A DNA stretch of 64,000 bases from an uncultured Eubacteriales bacterium (GCA_900546695.1 URDX01000005.1:1-64000); one strand, 5' to 3'. Numbered from the stretch's first letter, positions 24,658 to 36,728 are shown. Numbers and translations are program-made. The notes: generated from the letters alone by a model not told the origin.

Positions 24658-25257
24658 TCAGCGACCGCCGCCGTTGCGCTTTGTCTTGATACCGAGCATT
24701 CCCGAAATGCTCTTGCCCTTGATAGCAACGAAATATCCGAGACCCGATATCGCGATTATCGGCAGCGGGAGGAAGATGAGCGCTATCGGGTTATAGGGCG
24801 AAAAGTTATAGAGGATGCCCGAGAACATTGGCTGGAGTGCGCGGCAGATGATGTTCGGAACGGCAAAGAGATTCACCGCCCATTTTGCCGAATGCTCGGC
24901 AGACACCGCCATATGCGGAACGCGATCCGCTGCGGAAAGGCAGAAATAGCCGATAACGGTTAGCACGCCCGAGAGCAGATTAAGAATATTCGCGCAGAGC
25001 GAGGTGAATATTCCCTTGCAGGGCATATAGTCTATTCTGCCGCCGTCAAGCTTTATCTTGTCATGCGCGCCGAGATCCCATGCAACGGTATACTCGAGAA
25101 ACATATAAAAGAGCACCGAAAAGATGCTTGCTGCGAGAAAGAGGCTGTCATTCTGGTTTGTTGCCATCGAAAGCACAAAGCCGAAGAATATCATACCGAT
25201 CTGGTTGACGAACATCTTAACAATCACGGAGCGATTTTCTGTAATAAAGTGTAGCAT
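24658..25257 (-). CDS. Hypothetical membrane protein
   Basis: I do not recognise this 199-residue protein. It has about four to five hydrophobic helices: FVNQIGMIFFGFVLSMATNQ, ASIFSVLFYMFLEYTVAW, a central NILNLLSGVLTVIGYFCL, and a C-terminal IALIFLPLPIIAISGLGYF. A loop rich in basic and acidic residues (GAHDKIKLDGGRIDYMPCKG) follows the second helix, and the C-terminal tail is basic. AGGACAGGGA lies just before the ATG, and a TATAAT box is about 40 bases upstream, though no -35 box is clear. It is transcribed toward cwlD but 637 bp away. Confidence 0.75.
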   Translation of the reverse strand: MLHFITENRSVIVKMFVNQIGMIFFGFVLSMATNQNDSLFLAASIFSVLFYMFLEYTVAWDLGAHDKIKLDGGRIDYMPCKGIFTSLCANILNLLSGVLTVIGYFCLSAADRVPHMAVSAEHSAKWAVNLFAVPNIICRALQPMFSGILYNFSPYNPIALIFLPLPIIAISGLGYFVAIKGKSISGMLGIKTKRNGGGR

Positions 25258-25563
25258 AATTCCCTGTCCTATCAGATTTGTGTACTGCTATATTATACCT
25301 CATTTATTAACTGCATAAGAAAACCAATAAAAGTTTACACTTTATATATCAATCGCGGGGCGTGGGCGGCACTCAGGGCGCAAAAAAAGCCTCCCCGTCC
25401 GACTTTTTGAACTCGGACAGGGAGAATTATTTCGGTTTTTATCGGGATGTCGAGGTTAGGTTTTTGCGGCTCCGGTCTTTGGCTTTGGGATGCGAAGCAA
25501 TTGTTTCGGTTTTGGTTTTTCCGCCTATTCCGTTTTCGAGTTTCGATTTCGGTAGGTGCAGAA
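25258..25563. other. Spacer with terminator and T/G-rich tract
   Basis: Besides the terminator at 25382-25424, the segment 25425-25560 is rich in repeated TTTCGGTTTT-like strings on the plus strand. No gene is seen. Confidence 0.45.
25382..25424 (-). terminator. Terminator downstream of pepD
   Basis: A 12-bp stem with one mismatch (25391-25402 with 25413-25424) is followed on the minus strand by a run of seven T. It lies about 140 bases after the pepD stop. Confidence 0.8.
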
Positions 25564-27039
25564 TCAGAGCATCGAAAGAGCCTTAGCGACGGCGGCATAT
25601 ACGCGCTCGCAGGAGTCGATATCCATCCGCTCGGACGGCGTGTGAATATCAAAGATATCGGGACCTATCGAGATGCACTCGATGTGTCTGCCGCATTCGC
25701 TCTCGCTTCTGCCCGCAAGAACGCCGCACTCAAGCCCCGCATGTATCGGCTGCACCTCGGGTGCAAGATACTCGTGATTTACCGCAAGATAGGCTGCTAT
25801 ATAGCTGCGCTGAAGCTCGGTGTCATACACGGGAGACCACCCGGGATACCTGCCGAGCTCCGTAAGCTGTGCGCCCGTCAGGCGGCAGAGCCGCAGCAGC
25901 TGCGTGCGCATATGATCCTGCATGCTCTCGTCGGAGGAGCGGTACATCAGTGCGATGACGACAGCGCCGTCTGCGTCTATATGCGCGGAGGCAATATTTG
26001 CCGATGCCTCGACAAAGGTCGGGTCGGCGGATGAACGGCGGGTAACGCCGCAAGGTGCGAGCGCAAGCAGCGAGAGCAGATTCGATGTGCTCTTGAAGGT
26101 AAGCATCTCACCTTCTGTCAGGCGCGACGCCTTTGTGCGCTCTACGCGGAGATATCCGCGCTTTTCTTCGGGCGGCAGCTCGGCGCGTAAAGCATCGAAA
26201 AGCTGCTCGAGCAGCGAGGTCGCGTACGGCTCATCCGAGACAGCGATGCGCGCGCGGAGCTCGCACGGAATGGCATTAGAGACAGAGCCCGAATCTATCG
26301 AGACAAGATTGAACGGCGAGCGCTCGTACAGCTCCGCAAATATTCTGCCGAACAAGCGCAGCGCGTTTACGCGGGAGCGGTCGATGTCGCTGCCCGAATG
26401 ACCGCCCGAAAAGCCGCCGACCGTAATATCAATCACGCGGCCGTAGAGCTCAACCCGCTCGGGCTCGAGACGAACGGTATAATCGGCAGAGCCGACGCAG
26501 CCGTTAACGACAAGATGCTCCTCCTCGGAATCGAGATTTATCATCCGCTCGGCAGACAGGCGCGACACATCAAAGCCGAGCGCGCCGACAAGCCCCGTCT
26601 CCTCGCCTACCGTAAACAGGCATTCGAGCGGCGGATGAGCGAGAGTCGGGTCGTCGAGCAGTGCAAGCATCGCAGCAACGGCAAAGCCGTCGTCTCCGCC
26701 GAGCGTAGTTCCCTCCGCGGATATAAAGCCGTTTTCGGCACGCAGGTGCAGCGGCTCTGCGGCAAAATCATGCTCCACTCCCTCGCGGGCGACGCAAACC
26801 ATATCGAGGTGACCCTGCAGCAGCACTGCGGGGCGACCCTCACAACCCGCGCTTGCGGGCTTTTTGATAAGAACGTTATTCAGCTCATCGCGATAGCATT
26901 CGAGCCCGCGCGATTCGGCAAAAGCGCATACCCAGTCAGCTGCGCCGCTCTCGTTTCCCGAACCGCGCGGTATCTGCGACAGCTCCTCAAAAAAATGAAA
27001 AAAGCTCTCGGGCTTTCTGCCCTGAACGATATACTCCAT
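25564..27039 (-). CDS. pepD: Aminoacyl-histidine dipeptidase (PepD, M20C)
   Basis: PepD is a zinc aminopeptidase of family M20 that hydrolyses Xaa-His and other dipeptides in the cytosol. Metal-site motifs are LLQGHLDMVC, TTLGGDDGFAVAAMLA and FTVGEETGLVGA; the catalytic Glu pair is in GEETG. Further family stretches are NLDSEEEHLVVNGCVGS and GGFSGGHSGSDIDRSRVNA. The 491-residue length is normal. It probably has its own promoter: TATAAT on the minus strand at about 27137-27142, with no clear -35. Confidence 0.95.
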   Translation of the reverse strand: MEYIVQGRKPESFFHFFEELSQIPRGSGNESGAADWVCAFAESRGLECYRDELNNVLIKKPASAGCEGRPAVLLQGHLDMVCVAREGVEHDFAAEPLHLRAENGFISAEGTTLGGDDGFAVAAMLALLDDPTLAHPPLECLFTVGEETGLVGALGFDVSRLSAERMINLDSEEEHLVVNGCVGSADYTVRLEPERVELYGRVIDITVGGFSGGHSGSDIDRSRVNALRLFGRIFAELYERSPFNLVSIDSGSVSNAIPCELRARIAVSDEPYATSLLEQLFDALRAELPPEEKRGYLRVERTKASRLTEGEMLTFKSTSNLLSLLALAPCGVTRRSSADPTFVEASANIASAHIDADGAVVIALMYRSSDESMQDHMRTQLLRLCRLTGAQLTELGRYPGWSPVYDTELQRSYIAAYLAVNHEYLAPEVQPIHAGLECGVLAGRSESECGRHIECISIGPDIFDIHTPSERMDIDSCERVYAAVAKALSML

Positions 27040-27364
27040 AGCTTCAGCGCCGCATGTGCTGCGGCATCCTTTCGGTTTAACGGCAAACGCATTATGCGGC
27101 GCGCACGGTCGGTGAACGCATAAAACGTACCTATAGGTTATTATACTACATCGCCGCAGAAAATGTATGTATTTTTTTTGAACATGTTACATAAACTGAT
27201 AATTCGCACTCATCTGCGTTGCCGCGCGGCTTTTCGGGCGAAATGAAATCAAGAGAAATTTTGCATGACATAGATTCGGTGCGCGCGCAAAAACTATGCT
27301 TGTGCAGCATGTCTGCACAAAAAAATCGGCCGCGATGCGGTCGAGTCAAGGACGGAAAAGCATA
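27040..27364. other. Divergent spacer between pepD and spoIVB
   Basis: A TATAAT box facing pepD is near 27137-27142. A small inverted repeat, GTGCAG/CTGCAC, is near 27300-27316. I could not pick a sigma-G promoter for spoIVB with confidence. No gene is seen. Confidence 0.45.
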
Positions 27365-28456
27365 GTGAACTATGGTAATATCTGCAAAAAAGCAATCGCA
27401 TCCGCCGTCTCTGCCGTTCTCCTGCTCTGCACCGCCGTATCCGCCGCCGCTGTCGGAGCGGAGAGCGACGCGGCGCTGACCGCGCAGCTGTCGGAAGATG
27501 TCGATATATCGGATATGAAGGTCTATCCCGGCGGTCAGACCTTCGGTATAAAGCTGCAGACCGACGGGGTGCTCGTCGTCGGAGTAGGTGAGGTAAGCGT
27601 CTCCGACGGTACAGCCGCGCCCGCTGCCGATGCGGGCATCAAGGTCGGCGATGTTATAACCGCAGTCGGCGACGACCCTGTTGACAGCATTCTATCGCTG
27701 AACGAGCACATCTCCGAATCCGAGGGCAAAGGCACACTCATAACATTTGACCGCGATGGTGTTACACACACGGTGTGCGCGATTCCCGTCGACGACGGAA
27801 GCGGCTACAAGATAGGCGTTTGGGTGCGCGACAGCACCGCAGGAATCGGAACGCTGACCTATATCATTCCCGAAACACTCGCATTCGGCGGGCTCGGACA
27901 CGGCATATACGACAGCGATACGGGGATATTGATGCCGATGAAGCGCGGCGTTATCTCCGACGTTATTCTCACGGGCATAAAAAAGGGGCGCGCGGGCACA
28001 CCCGGTGAGCTGCAGGGGTATTTCGGAACCGCAGCGGCGGGCACGGCGGTCTCTAATACCGACAGCGGCGTTTACGGGATATTCTCACTCGCGCCCTGCG
28101 GCGAGAGCAAGCCGATATCTCTCGCGCCCGAGGAGGATGTGGAGATAGGCGACGCCGAGATAATCTGCTCGGTTGAGGGCACGGCAAAGCATTACAAAGC
28201 AAAAATAAGTAAGCTCGATGCGAGCGGCGAGGGAACGCGGAATTTCATTATCGAGATAACCGACCCGGCACTGCTCGAGGCGACGGGCGGCATCGTTCAG
28301 GGTATGAGCGGAAGCCCCGTAATTCAAAACGGAAAGCTCGTCGGTGCTGTGACGCACGTTATGATAACCGACCCGACAAAGGGATACGGTATCTTTATCG
28401 AGCGGATGATACGTGGGTGTGATGCGCTGCTCGCACCTACCTTAGCGGCAAGCTGA
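27365..28456 (+). CDS. spoIVB: SpoIVB serine peptidase (S55)
   Basis: SpoIVB is secreted from the forespore into the intermembrane space, where it cleaves SpoIVFA and so triggers pro-sigma-K processing in Bacillus. The order is a signal/anchor helix (AIASAVSAVLLLCTAVSA), a PDZ domain (AGIKVGDVITAVGDDPVDS), and the S55 domain with the histidine motif GGLGHGIYD and the serine motif GMSGSPVIQNGKLVGAVTH. It is 363 residues from a GTG start at 27365, chosen because AAGGACGG lies about 10 bases upstream; earlier in-frame ATGs have no ribosome site. The usual neighbour spo0A is absent here. Confidence 0.93.
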   Translation: MNYGNICKKAIASAVSAVLLLCTAVSAAAVGAESDAALTAQLSEDVDISDMKVYPGGQTFGIKLQTDGVLVVGVGEVSVSDGTAAPAADAGIKVGDVITAVGDDPVDSILSLNEHISESEGKGTLITFDRDGVTHTVCAIPVDDGSGYKIGVWVRDSTAGIGTLTYIIPETLAFGGLGHGIYDSDTGILMPMKRGVISDVILTGIKKGRAGTPGELQGYFGTAAAGTAVSNTDSGVYGIFSLAPCGESKPISLAPEEDVEIGDAEIICSVEGTAKHYKAKISKLDASGEGTRNFIIEITDPALLEATGGIVQGMSGSPVIQNGKLVGAVTHVMITDPTKGYGIFIERMIRGCDALLAPTLAAS

Positions 28457-28529
28457 TCGAATACGCGAGACTGAAAAAGCGGGACGTAATCGACATGCGC
28501 ATACAAGCAAAAGGTTCTTTCTTCTGACA

Positions 28530-28561
28530 CAAAAAGAGCGAGGCAACGCCCCGCTCTTTGA
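28530..28561. terminator. Bidirectional terminator between spoIVB and atpC
   Basis: AAAGAGCG pairs with CGCTCTTT around a GC-rich loop. T-runs lie on both sides (five T on the minus strand), so it serves the convergent spoIVB and atp transcripts. Confidence 0.8.
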
Positions 28562-28601
28562 GTACATACTCTATACCTCAATGCGGCAATAGAGAAGATA
28601 T

Positions 28602-30503
<1,902 letters not shown>

Positions 30504-30556
30504 GGCTCTGAAAAAGAGCCTTGCAGTAAGAGATAAAGCGATGTCGCCCGATATAC

Positions 30557-31399
30557 TCAGTCTCCGCTTCCGGCGACTATCTCGGTTATCTCCTGCGTGA
30601 TAGCGCTCTGACGCGCGCGGTTATAGCTGAGCTGGAGGTCGGATATCATCTGCTTTGCATTCTTCTCTGCGGAATCCATCGCCATCCTGCGCGCGGCGAC
30701 CTCGCTCGCAAAGCTCTCCTTTACGGCTGCATATATGCGCCCCGCAACATACTCCGAAACAAGCGTATCGAGCACAGCCGCACCGTCGGGCTCATAGAGC
30801 ACGCAGCCGCAGTGACGCTCTGCACCATCGGGGGAGAGCGGGAGCAGTGTGCCGGTGCCCGCCTCCTGCTTCATCATCGAAACAAATGCGGTGAAAACTA
30901 TGTGCACACGCGAGCACTCACCTGCGGTAAAGCTGCTGCAAAGCCGCTCGGCAAGCGCGCGGACCTCGGCGTACGTTATGCGCTCGGATGAAGCAAAGCT
31001 CTCTGCAGCGGCAGCGCCGTAGCGGTCGCATGCGCGTTTTCCTATCGGTATGACCCTGCTCTCTCCGCCGCGCTCCGATATCCCGGAAAGCAGCGCGTCG
31101 CATGCTCGGAAGGCGTTTGCGTTATATCCGCCCGCGAGACCGCGGTCGCCCGCAATGACAATGACCGTCTCGGGCGCGCCATCACGGGGCTGCATATACG
31201 GGCTGCGTCTGCACTCGGGCGACGATGCAAGCGTCTGCACCGTATCGCCGAGCGCGTCGGCGTACTGTCTGCCGTGCTGCATAGCGGTGCCCGCGCGGCG
31301 TATCTTAGACGACGCGACAAGCCCCATCGCGCTCGTCAGATGCAGGGTCGAATCAACGCTCTTTATCCTTGCCCGAAGATTCTTAATATCTCCGCCCAT
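30557..31399 (-). CDS. atpG: F1Fo ATP synthase gamma subunit
   Basis: The rotor shaft of F1, 280 residues. The N-terminal helix with LRARIKSVDSTLHLTSAM and the C-terminal helix with MDSAEKNAKQMISDLQLSYN and ARQSAITQEITEIVAG are diagnostic. The central domain is more divergent. The gene starts 5 bases downstream of the atpA stop. It is followed by the repeat array and then atpD. Confidence 0.95.
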   Translation of the reverse strand: MGGDIKNLRARIKSVDSTLHLTSAMGLVASSKIRRAGTAMQHGRQYADALGDTVQTLASSPECRRSPYMQPRDGAPETVIVIAGDRGLAGGYNANAFRACDALLSGISERGGESRVIPIGKRACDRYGAAAAESFASSERITYAEVRALAERLCSSFTAGECSRVHIVFTAFVSMMKQEAGTGTLLPLSPDGAERHCGCVLYEPDGAAVLDTLVSEYVAGRIYAAVKESFASEVAARRMAMDSAEKNAKQMISDLQLSYNRARQSAITQEITEIVAGSGD

Positions 31400-31404
31400 A
31401 GCAC

Positions 31405-32898
31405 TTACCTCTGCATGGAAGCAAGAACGGTACGGAGCGTCTCGACATCCTCTTCCTCAAACATGCCCTCGGTCACGCGGCGGAGGAATTCGGGCGCGTC
31501 GGTGCGGAGCTTTTCATAAAGCCGCTCCTCGTATGCATGCACCTCTGCGACGGGTACATCGTTCAGATAGCCGTTGACGACCGCATAGACGATAGCGACC
31601 TGACAGCCGACGTGAACCGGGGAATTACGTCCCTGCTTAAGCACCTCAACGATGCGCTCACCGAGTGCAAGACGGGATTTTGTATCCGCGTCGAGGTCGC
31701 TGCCGAACTGTGCAAACGACTGCAGCTCGCGGTACTGCGAATAGAGCAGCTTAAGCGGTCCTGAGACCTTTTTCATCGCCTTGAGCTGAGCGCTGCCGCC
31801 GACACGCGATACCGAAATACCGGGGTTTATCGCAGGCATAACGCCCGAATGGAACAGCTCGGTCTCGAGGAATATCTGTCCGTCGGTGATGGAAATTACG
31901 TTAGTCGGGATATATGCGGAAACATCGCCCGCCTGAGTCTCAATTATCGGCAGTGCGGTTATCGAGCCTCCGCCGTACTCGGGAGCAACGCACGCGGCGC
32001 GCTCGAGCAGACGCGAATGAAGATAGAATACGTCTCCGGGATATGCCTCTCTTCCCGGCGGACGGCGGATAAGCAGCGAGAGTGCGCGGTATGCCACCGC
32101 GTGCTTGCTCAGATCGTCATAGACGACGAGCACGTCTCTGCCCTGCTCGCGGAAGTACTCCGCCATTGCGCAGCCCGCGTACGGTGCGATATACTGCAGC
32201 GGTGCGCTCTCGGATGCGCCTGCGGCAACGATGACGGTATACGGCATCGCGCCCGCAGCGGCAAGCTCGTTCTGTATCTTGACGACCGATGTATTCTTCT
32301 GTCCTATCGCGACATAGATGCATATAACGTTCTGGTCGCGCTGATTGATGATGGTATCTATCGCTATCTCGGTCTTGCCCGTCTGGCGGTCGCCGATTAT
32401 CAGCTCACGCTGTCCGCGTCCTATCGGTATCATGCTGTCGATAGCCTTGATACCCGTCTGCAGCGGGACCGAAACGCTCTTTCTCTTGATTATTCCGGGT
32501 GCCTCCGCCTCTATCGGGCGAGTCTCGGCAGACTCGATGTCGCCCTTACCGTCGATGGGGTTTCCGAGCGGTCCGACGACTCGTCCGAGCAATCCCTCAC
32601 CTACGGGAACCGAAACGACACGTCCCGTGCGGCGGACCTTTGAGCCTTCGCGTATCGAGTTCTTGTCCGACAGAACGGCTACCGATACCGTCTCGGTCTC
32701 GAGGTTCTGCGCCATTCCGTAGCTGCCGTCGTCGAACTCAAGCAGCTCGCCCGCCATACAGCCCGTAACGCCGTAGACGCGCGCAATGCCGTCTCCGACG
32801 AGTATGACCGTTCCCGTCTCGGACATCTCGACATGCGACTCGTAGTCCTTTATCTGCTGTTTTATTATGCTGCTGATTTCATCAGGTCTTGAATTCAT
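31405..32898 (-). CDS. atpA: F1Fo ATP synthase alpha subunit
   Basis: The non-catalytic nucleotide-binding subunit, 497 residues. It has the N-terminal stretch for delta contact ([15 protein letters not shown]), the P-loop [15 protein letters not shown], and the signature [17 protein letters not shown] with the arginine finger. GAAAGGATGAG precedes the ATG. It is 35 bases downstream of atpH. Confidence 0.97.
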   Translation of the reverse strand: MNSRPDEISSIIKQQIKDYESHVEMSETGTVILVGDGIARVYGVTGCMAGELLEFDDGSYGMAQNLETETVSVAVLSDKNSIREGSKVRRTGRVVSVPVGEGLLGRVVGPLGNPIDGKGDIESAETRPIEAEAPGIIKRKSVSVPLQTGIKAIDSMIPIGRGQRELIIGDRQTGKTEIAIDTIINQRDQNVICIYVAIGQKNTSVVKIQNELAAAGAMPYTVIVAAGASESAPLQYIAPYAGCAMAEYFREQGRDVLVVYDDLSKHAVAYRALSLLIRRPPGREAYPGDVFYLHSRLLERAACVAPEYGGGSITALPIIETQAGDVSAYIPTNVISITDGQIFLETELFHSGVMPAINPGISVSRVGGSAQLKAMKKVSGPLKLLYSQYRELQSFAQFGSDLDADTKSRLALGERIVEVLKQGRNSPVHVGCQVAIVYAVVNGYLNDVPVAEVHAYEERLYEKLRTDAPEFLRRVTEGMFEEEDVETLRTVLASMQR

Positions 32899-32933
32899 CT
32901 GCTGATCTCATCCTTTCGGAAGCACGGCGGGCA

Positions 32934-33467
32934 TCATCTGCCCGAAATGCTCTCTCTGATATCGTGTAATCTGCCCGACAGCGTTCCGTCAATGAGCGTA
33001 TCGCCCACGCGGACGCGCACTCCGCCGATCAGCGACGGGTCAAGCTCGGTGCGAAGCGAAATATGCTCGCCCGTTTTCTTCTCAAGCGCTGCACGCAGCC
33101 GCCCGAGCTGTTCCTCGGTCAGCGGGACGGCGCTCGTTACGACCGCCTCCGCCGTGCGCTGAAGCTCACGCAGCATCGTGTCGTACTCCTCGGCACAGCG
33201 CGGGAGCATCGTTATCCTGCCGCGCTCGGTGAGCAGCAGGAGAAAATCGAGCACCTCGCCCGATACCACCCCGCCCACAGCCTCGCGCAGCATCGCGGTG
33301 CGCGCAGACGACGGGACAGACGGTACAGAGAGCAGCTGCGGATATCTCTCGTCCGCAAATATCAGCGAAACGGCGGTATGAAGCGCCTCGCCGTACTCCG
33401 ACTCTCTCCCGCTCTCGCACGCGAGCTCGAACAGCGCTGCGGCATATTCCTTTTCCGTACTTGTCAT
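32934..33467 (-). CDS. atpH: F1Fo ATP synthase delta subunit
   Basis: The peripheral-stalk cap, 177 residues. The N-terminal helical domain starts STEKEYAAALFELACESG. The C-terminal end has GVRVRVGDTLIDGTLSGRLHDIRESI, matching the conserved close of the family (V-R-V-G-D-x-x-I-D-x-S). Its start has GGAG 6 bases upstream. The spacing to atpF is 69 bases. Confidence 0.94.
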   Translation of the reverse strand: MTSTEKEYAAALFELACESGRESEYGEALHTAVSLIFADERYPQLLSVPSVPSSARTAMLREAVGGVVSGEVLDFLLLLTERGRITMLPRCAEEYDTMLRELQRTAEAVVTSAVPLTEEQLGRLRAALEKKTGEHISLRTELDPSLIGGVRVRVGDTLIDGTLSGRLHDIRESISGR

Positions 33468-33536
33468 AGCGTTCTCCGTTTGTTTACGGTCACGGTCGGC
33501 AGAGTCCGCACGCGGCGGACGACTGACCGTACCGAA

Positions 33537-34049
33537 TTACTTTCGGTCGTTTTCGAGGTTGCCGATAAAGTCGTCAATAAGCTTCTGATGGTCGCCCTCG
33601 TTTATCTCTCTCTCGAGCAGCTTTTCCGCAAGGCAGCCCGAAACATCGACTATCTCCTCGCGTATCTCGCCCTGCGCTTTCTTCTTTGCAAGGCTCGCCT
33701 CGTCCTCCGCCTCGCGGATTATTCCGCCTGCGCGCTCGCGTGCCTCGGCGATTATCTCGCTGCTGCGCGCCTGAGCTGCGCTTGTGGCATCGCGAACGAC
33801 TGCGGCAGCCTCGGCATCCGCATCGCGGAGCTTATTCTCCCACTTCATGCGGCTCTCCTCGGCAATACCCGACGCATTGCGTGCATCCGAATATTCCTTT
33901 TCAACCGAGGCGCTGCGCTCTGCGAGCACCTTCTTTACCGGCTTATACAGGAATTTTTTCAGCACGAGAAAGAGTATAACAAGGTTGCACAGAGAAACGA
34001 CTATCTGCCATATATTGACCGATATGACCTCAAGCGTTTGGGTCTCCAT
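33537..34049 (-). CDS. atpF: F1Fo ATP synthase b subunit
   Basis: The membrane-anchored peripheral stalk, 170 residues. An N-terminal helix (IWQIVVSLCNLVILFLVLKKFLY) is followed by a long charged coiled coil (VKKVLAERSASVEKEYSDAR to the end). The start is taken at METQTLEVISVN, position 34049, since AAAGGA lies upstream; an upstream frame extension to 34130 would start inside the spacer. The gene lies 155 bases after atpE. Confidence 0.93.
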   Translation of the reverse strand: METQTLEVISVNIWQIVVSLCNLVILFLVLKKFLYKPVKKVLAERSASVEKEYSDARNASGIAEESRMKWENKLRDADAEAAAVVRDATSAAQARSSEIIAEARERAGGIIREAEDEASLAKKKAQGEIREEIVDVSGCLAEKLLEREINEGDHQKLIDDFIGNLENDRK

Positions 34050-34204
34050 AATTTTTGAATCCTTTCTCCGAAATTCCGCGGCATCGCCGCGCGTAGGCTC
34101 ACGGTATCGCGTGCACAGCGTGACGCGCACCGCACAGGCTGCACCCGCACGAATGCGGGCACGCCGCCCTCCTGCCGCGCAGCGCGCGGACAGTCTCAGA
34201 AGGC

Positions 34205-34519
<315 letters not shown>

Positions 34520-34699
34520 TTAGGGTTTTATGGATGATTTTATAAACAGACAGGCAGAGCCCATCGCGTTTTGCTCACGTCACACCACGCATCGCATATC
34601 GCGCGGATGTATTGTGCGCCGAGCGCATCGTATGCAGATACATGACGGCACGTCAAAGCAGACAGCGTACACACATATCGCGAATGCATCAAGCGCACG

Positions 34700-35590
34700 T
34701 CAGTGCTTTGCTTTTGCCGCCTTGCGGGCGCGTCTGCGCGCATATTCGTCGGCGGGAAAGCCGTTCGTGATATACAGCATGGTCAGCATTGCAAAGATGA
34801 ACGCCTGCAGACAGCCGCTGAATATGTCGAAATAAATCGAAAGCACGGCGGGAATTCCTATCCTAAACAGCGGGAAGGATGCGAGCGCACCCGGCAGCCG
34901 CCCGAGCACGATGCTCGACAGTCCGCCCAGACCCGCAGCAACAAGCACCGAAATGACCGAGCCCGAAAGAACGTTTCCGTAATGACGGAAGGACATCGAG
35001 ACAGGGGTCGCAATCTCGCTTATTACGTTAAGCGGGGTAAGCGGGATAGGGTCGGCAAAGCTCTTGAGATAATTAAGCGGTCCTGCCTTCATCTTATAAT
35101 GCGTTATCAGGATAAACACGAGCAGCGCCCATCCCGCAACGATATTCAGATCAGAGGTCGGCGGGTAGAGCCCGAAGAGCGTCAGCAGACTCGAGAGCGC
35201 GGAGAGCGCCATTATCGCCGCAACAAAGGGCGCAAAGCCGTCGAAATACGGGTGCATGTTCGTGCGGACAAGATTCTCTGTCGTTTCGACTATCCACTCC
35301 GCGATAAGCTGACGGCGGGTGGTCGGCTTTGCCTTGATGCCGTGCGTGATGAATAGGCAGAACCAGAAGACGACAAGCACGACGGCAAGCGAATTAACCT
35401 GAGATTCGGTTATCGGGAACGGCTGAATGGGGGTATTAAGCGTAAAATATATGCGCGCTCCCGTTATCTGTATTCCGTCGCTCGCAGGCGTTGTAAGTAT
35501 ATACAGCGCAATGAGTGCCGCGATAGGAAGCAGCATTAATATTATCAGCAGCACATCAACAAAAACGAATGCCGCGGATTTTTTTCTCAT
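34700..35590 (-). CDS. atpB: F1Fo ATP synthase a subunit
   Basis: The stator ion channel, 296 residues, with about six hydrophobic helices. The essential arginine lies in TPVSMSFRHYGNVLSGSVIS, the equivalent of SLRLFGN in other species. The last helix region is FDIFSGCLQAFIFAMLTMLYI. The C-terminus is strongly basic (ARRRARKAAKAKH). It is 204 bases before atpE, with no feature seen between them. A degenerate repeat array separates it from atpI. Confidence 0.94.
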   Translation of the reverse strand: MRKKSAAFVFVDVLLIILMLLPIAALIALYILTTPASDGIQITGARIYFTLNTPIQPFPITESQVNSLAVVLVVFWFCLFITHGIKAKPTTRRQLIAEWIVETTENLVRTNMHPYFDGFAPFVAAIMALSALSSLLTLFGLYPPTSDLNIVAGWALLVFILITHYKMKAGPLNYLKSFADPIPLTPLNVISEIATPVSMSFRHYGNVLSGSVISVLVAAGLGGLSSIVLGRLPGALASFPLFRIGIPAVLSIYFDIFSGCLQAFIFAMLTMLYITNGFPADEYARRRARKAAKAKH

Positions 35591-35665
35591 TATATCATCT
35601 CCCGTATACGGAAATTCGTCAAAATTCGACGTTTACAGACACGTCGCAGCTGCCCTGCCCGACCG

Positions 35666-35847
35666 CATATCGACGAGTCGAAGTAGGTCGGCAAATCGGG
35701 GCGCACCGTTCATCAAATGCATTTCGGTGAATCGAAACATATCGGTGAGTCAGCGGCATGTCAGCGAGCCGACGCGTGTCGTTAAATCGGAGCACGTCGG
35801 TAAGTCAGCAGCACGTCAGCACGGCGAAGCATATCGGCAATCCGACA
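35666..35847. repeat. Degenerate 18-bp tandem array between atpI and atpB
   Basis: Ten contiguous units of 18 or 19 bp start at 35666, 35684, 35702, 35720, 35738, 35757, 35775, 35793, 35812 and 35830. Most units begin CAT/CAC and contain TCGG followed by AATC or AGTC. Identity between units is moderate. No open frame spans it with a ribosome site. Confidence 0.75.
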
Positions 35848-35873
35848 ATCGTCGATACACCAAGACGCTGTAC

Positions 35874-36257
35874 TCAGTTCACATGACCGAACAGCGGTCG
35901 TATGAGCAATGCTATCTTGAGCAGGAACAGCGGAAGTATCGTCGAAATCACGTTGAAGCACGGAGCAAGTGCGCCGAGCACGACAACGCCCGCGACGAGC
36001 AGCATCCGCAGCAGCCATGAGATACGAACGCGGCGGCGCATGGACTTATCGTCCATTCCGACAGCCGACTGTACGGTTACTCCCATGAGAAAGAAGTTCA
36101 GCACGGAAGCGAACGTTCCGAGTATACCTCCGAGCAGCACCGACAGACTCCATCTGCCGATAATCAGAAAGACAAGGCAGACGATTACGGTCATCGCGGT
36201 GACGCAGAGCGCAACATACGCGGTCTCGCGCAGCACGGTGCGGTCAATCTTATTCAT
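35874..36257 (-). CDS. atpI: ATP synthase subunit I-like membrane protein
   Basis: A 127-residue protein with four hydrophobic helices at the head of the ATP synthase operon, as expected for AtpI. Stretches such as LGGILGTFASVLNFFLMGVTVQ and the basic pair of residues before helix 3 (RRRVRISWLLRMLL) fit the ATP-synt_I family. AtpI helps assemble the c ring in some species. AAAGGGTAGATACC precedes the start. It lies about 100 bases downstream of an extended -10 promoter. Confidence 0.85.
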   Translation of the reverse strand: MNKIDRTVLRETAYVALCVTAMTVIVCLVFLIIGRWSLSVLLGGILGTFASVLNFFLMGVTVQSAVGMDDKSMRRRVRISWLLRMLLVAGVVVLGALAPCFNVISTILPLFLLKIALLIRPLFGHVN

Positions 36258-36636
36258 ACAAGGTATCTACCCTTTCCGTAAGCGACGCTTTTTCCGCAGC
36301 CGCTTACGCGATACGGACGGCAGACGACGCTGCCGAAAGCTGCCTATGCTTACTTTTTTGATTATATCATATATGCACTTAACAATAAAGACATTTTTTG
36401 TCCTATAATGTGTCTTAAATGTAAACAATCGCTTGATTGGATAACAAAAACCTCGGATTACATTATTCGGTACACTGATACTCTCCGCAGACTCGGAATA
36501 TACCGTAAGCGGCACGAAAAATGCAGCGCTGCGCGACACGACCCTATCATCAGCATTGCCCGCCGCGGGCGAAGATAAACAACCGATAAAGCTCTGAAAT
36601 AAACTCAAGTATGATTCGGTTTTCAGGCATGGAAAA
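36258..36636. other. Leader and upstream region of the atp operon
   Basis: Contains the atp promoter (36361-36369) and, in the transcribed leader, an inverted repeat GTAAGCG/CGCTTAC (about 36275-36306). From 36410 to 36636 no gene or clear signal was found. Confidence 0.5.
36361..36369 (-). promoter_or_regulatory. Extended -10 promoter of the atp operon
   Basis: TGATATAAT on the minus strand (36369-36361) matches the extended -10 consensus. The -35 region is weak. The leader to atpI is about 95 bases. Confidence 0.6.
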
Positions 36637-36672
36637 GCGGGGCTGTTAAAAACTTATTTTTAACAGCCCCGC
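36637..36672 (-). terminator. Terminator of the YidC-TagF gene cluster
   Basis: A perfect 16-bp stem (36637-36652 with 36657-36672; core GGGGCTGTTAAAAA) with a 4-base loop is followed on the minus strand by a T-rich tract. Confidence 0.88.
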
Positions 36673-36728
36673 GGGGATAGTTATTTTCGCGGTGTAAGCG
36701 TTATGTGCGCCGCGTGTGCCGTGTCGGC

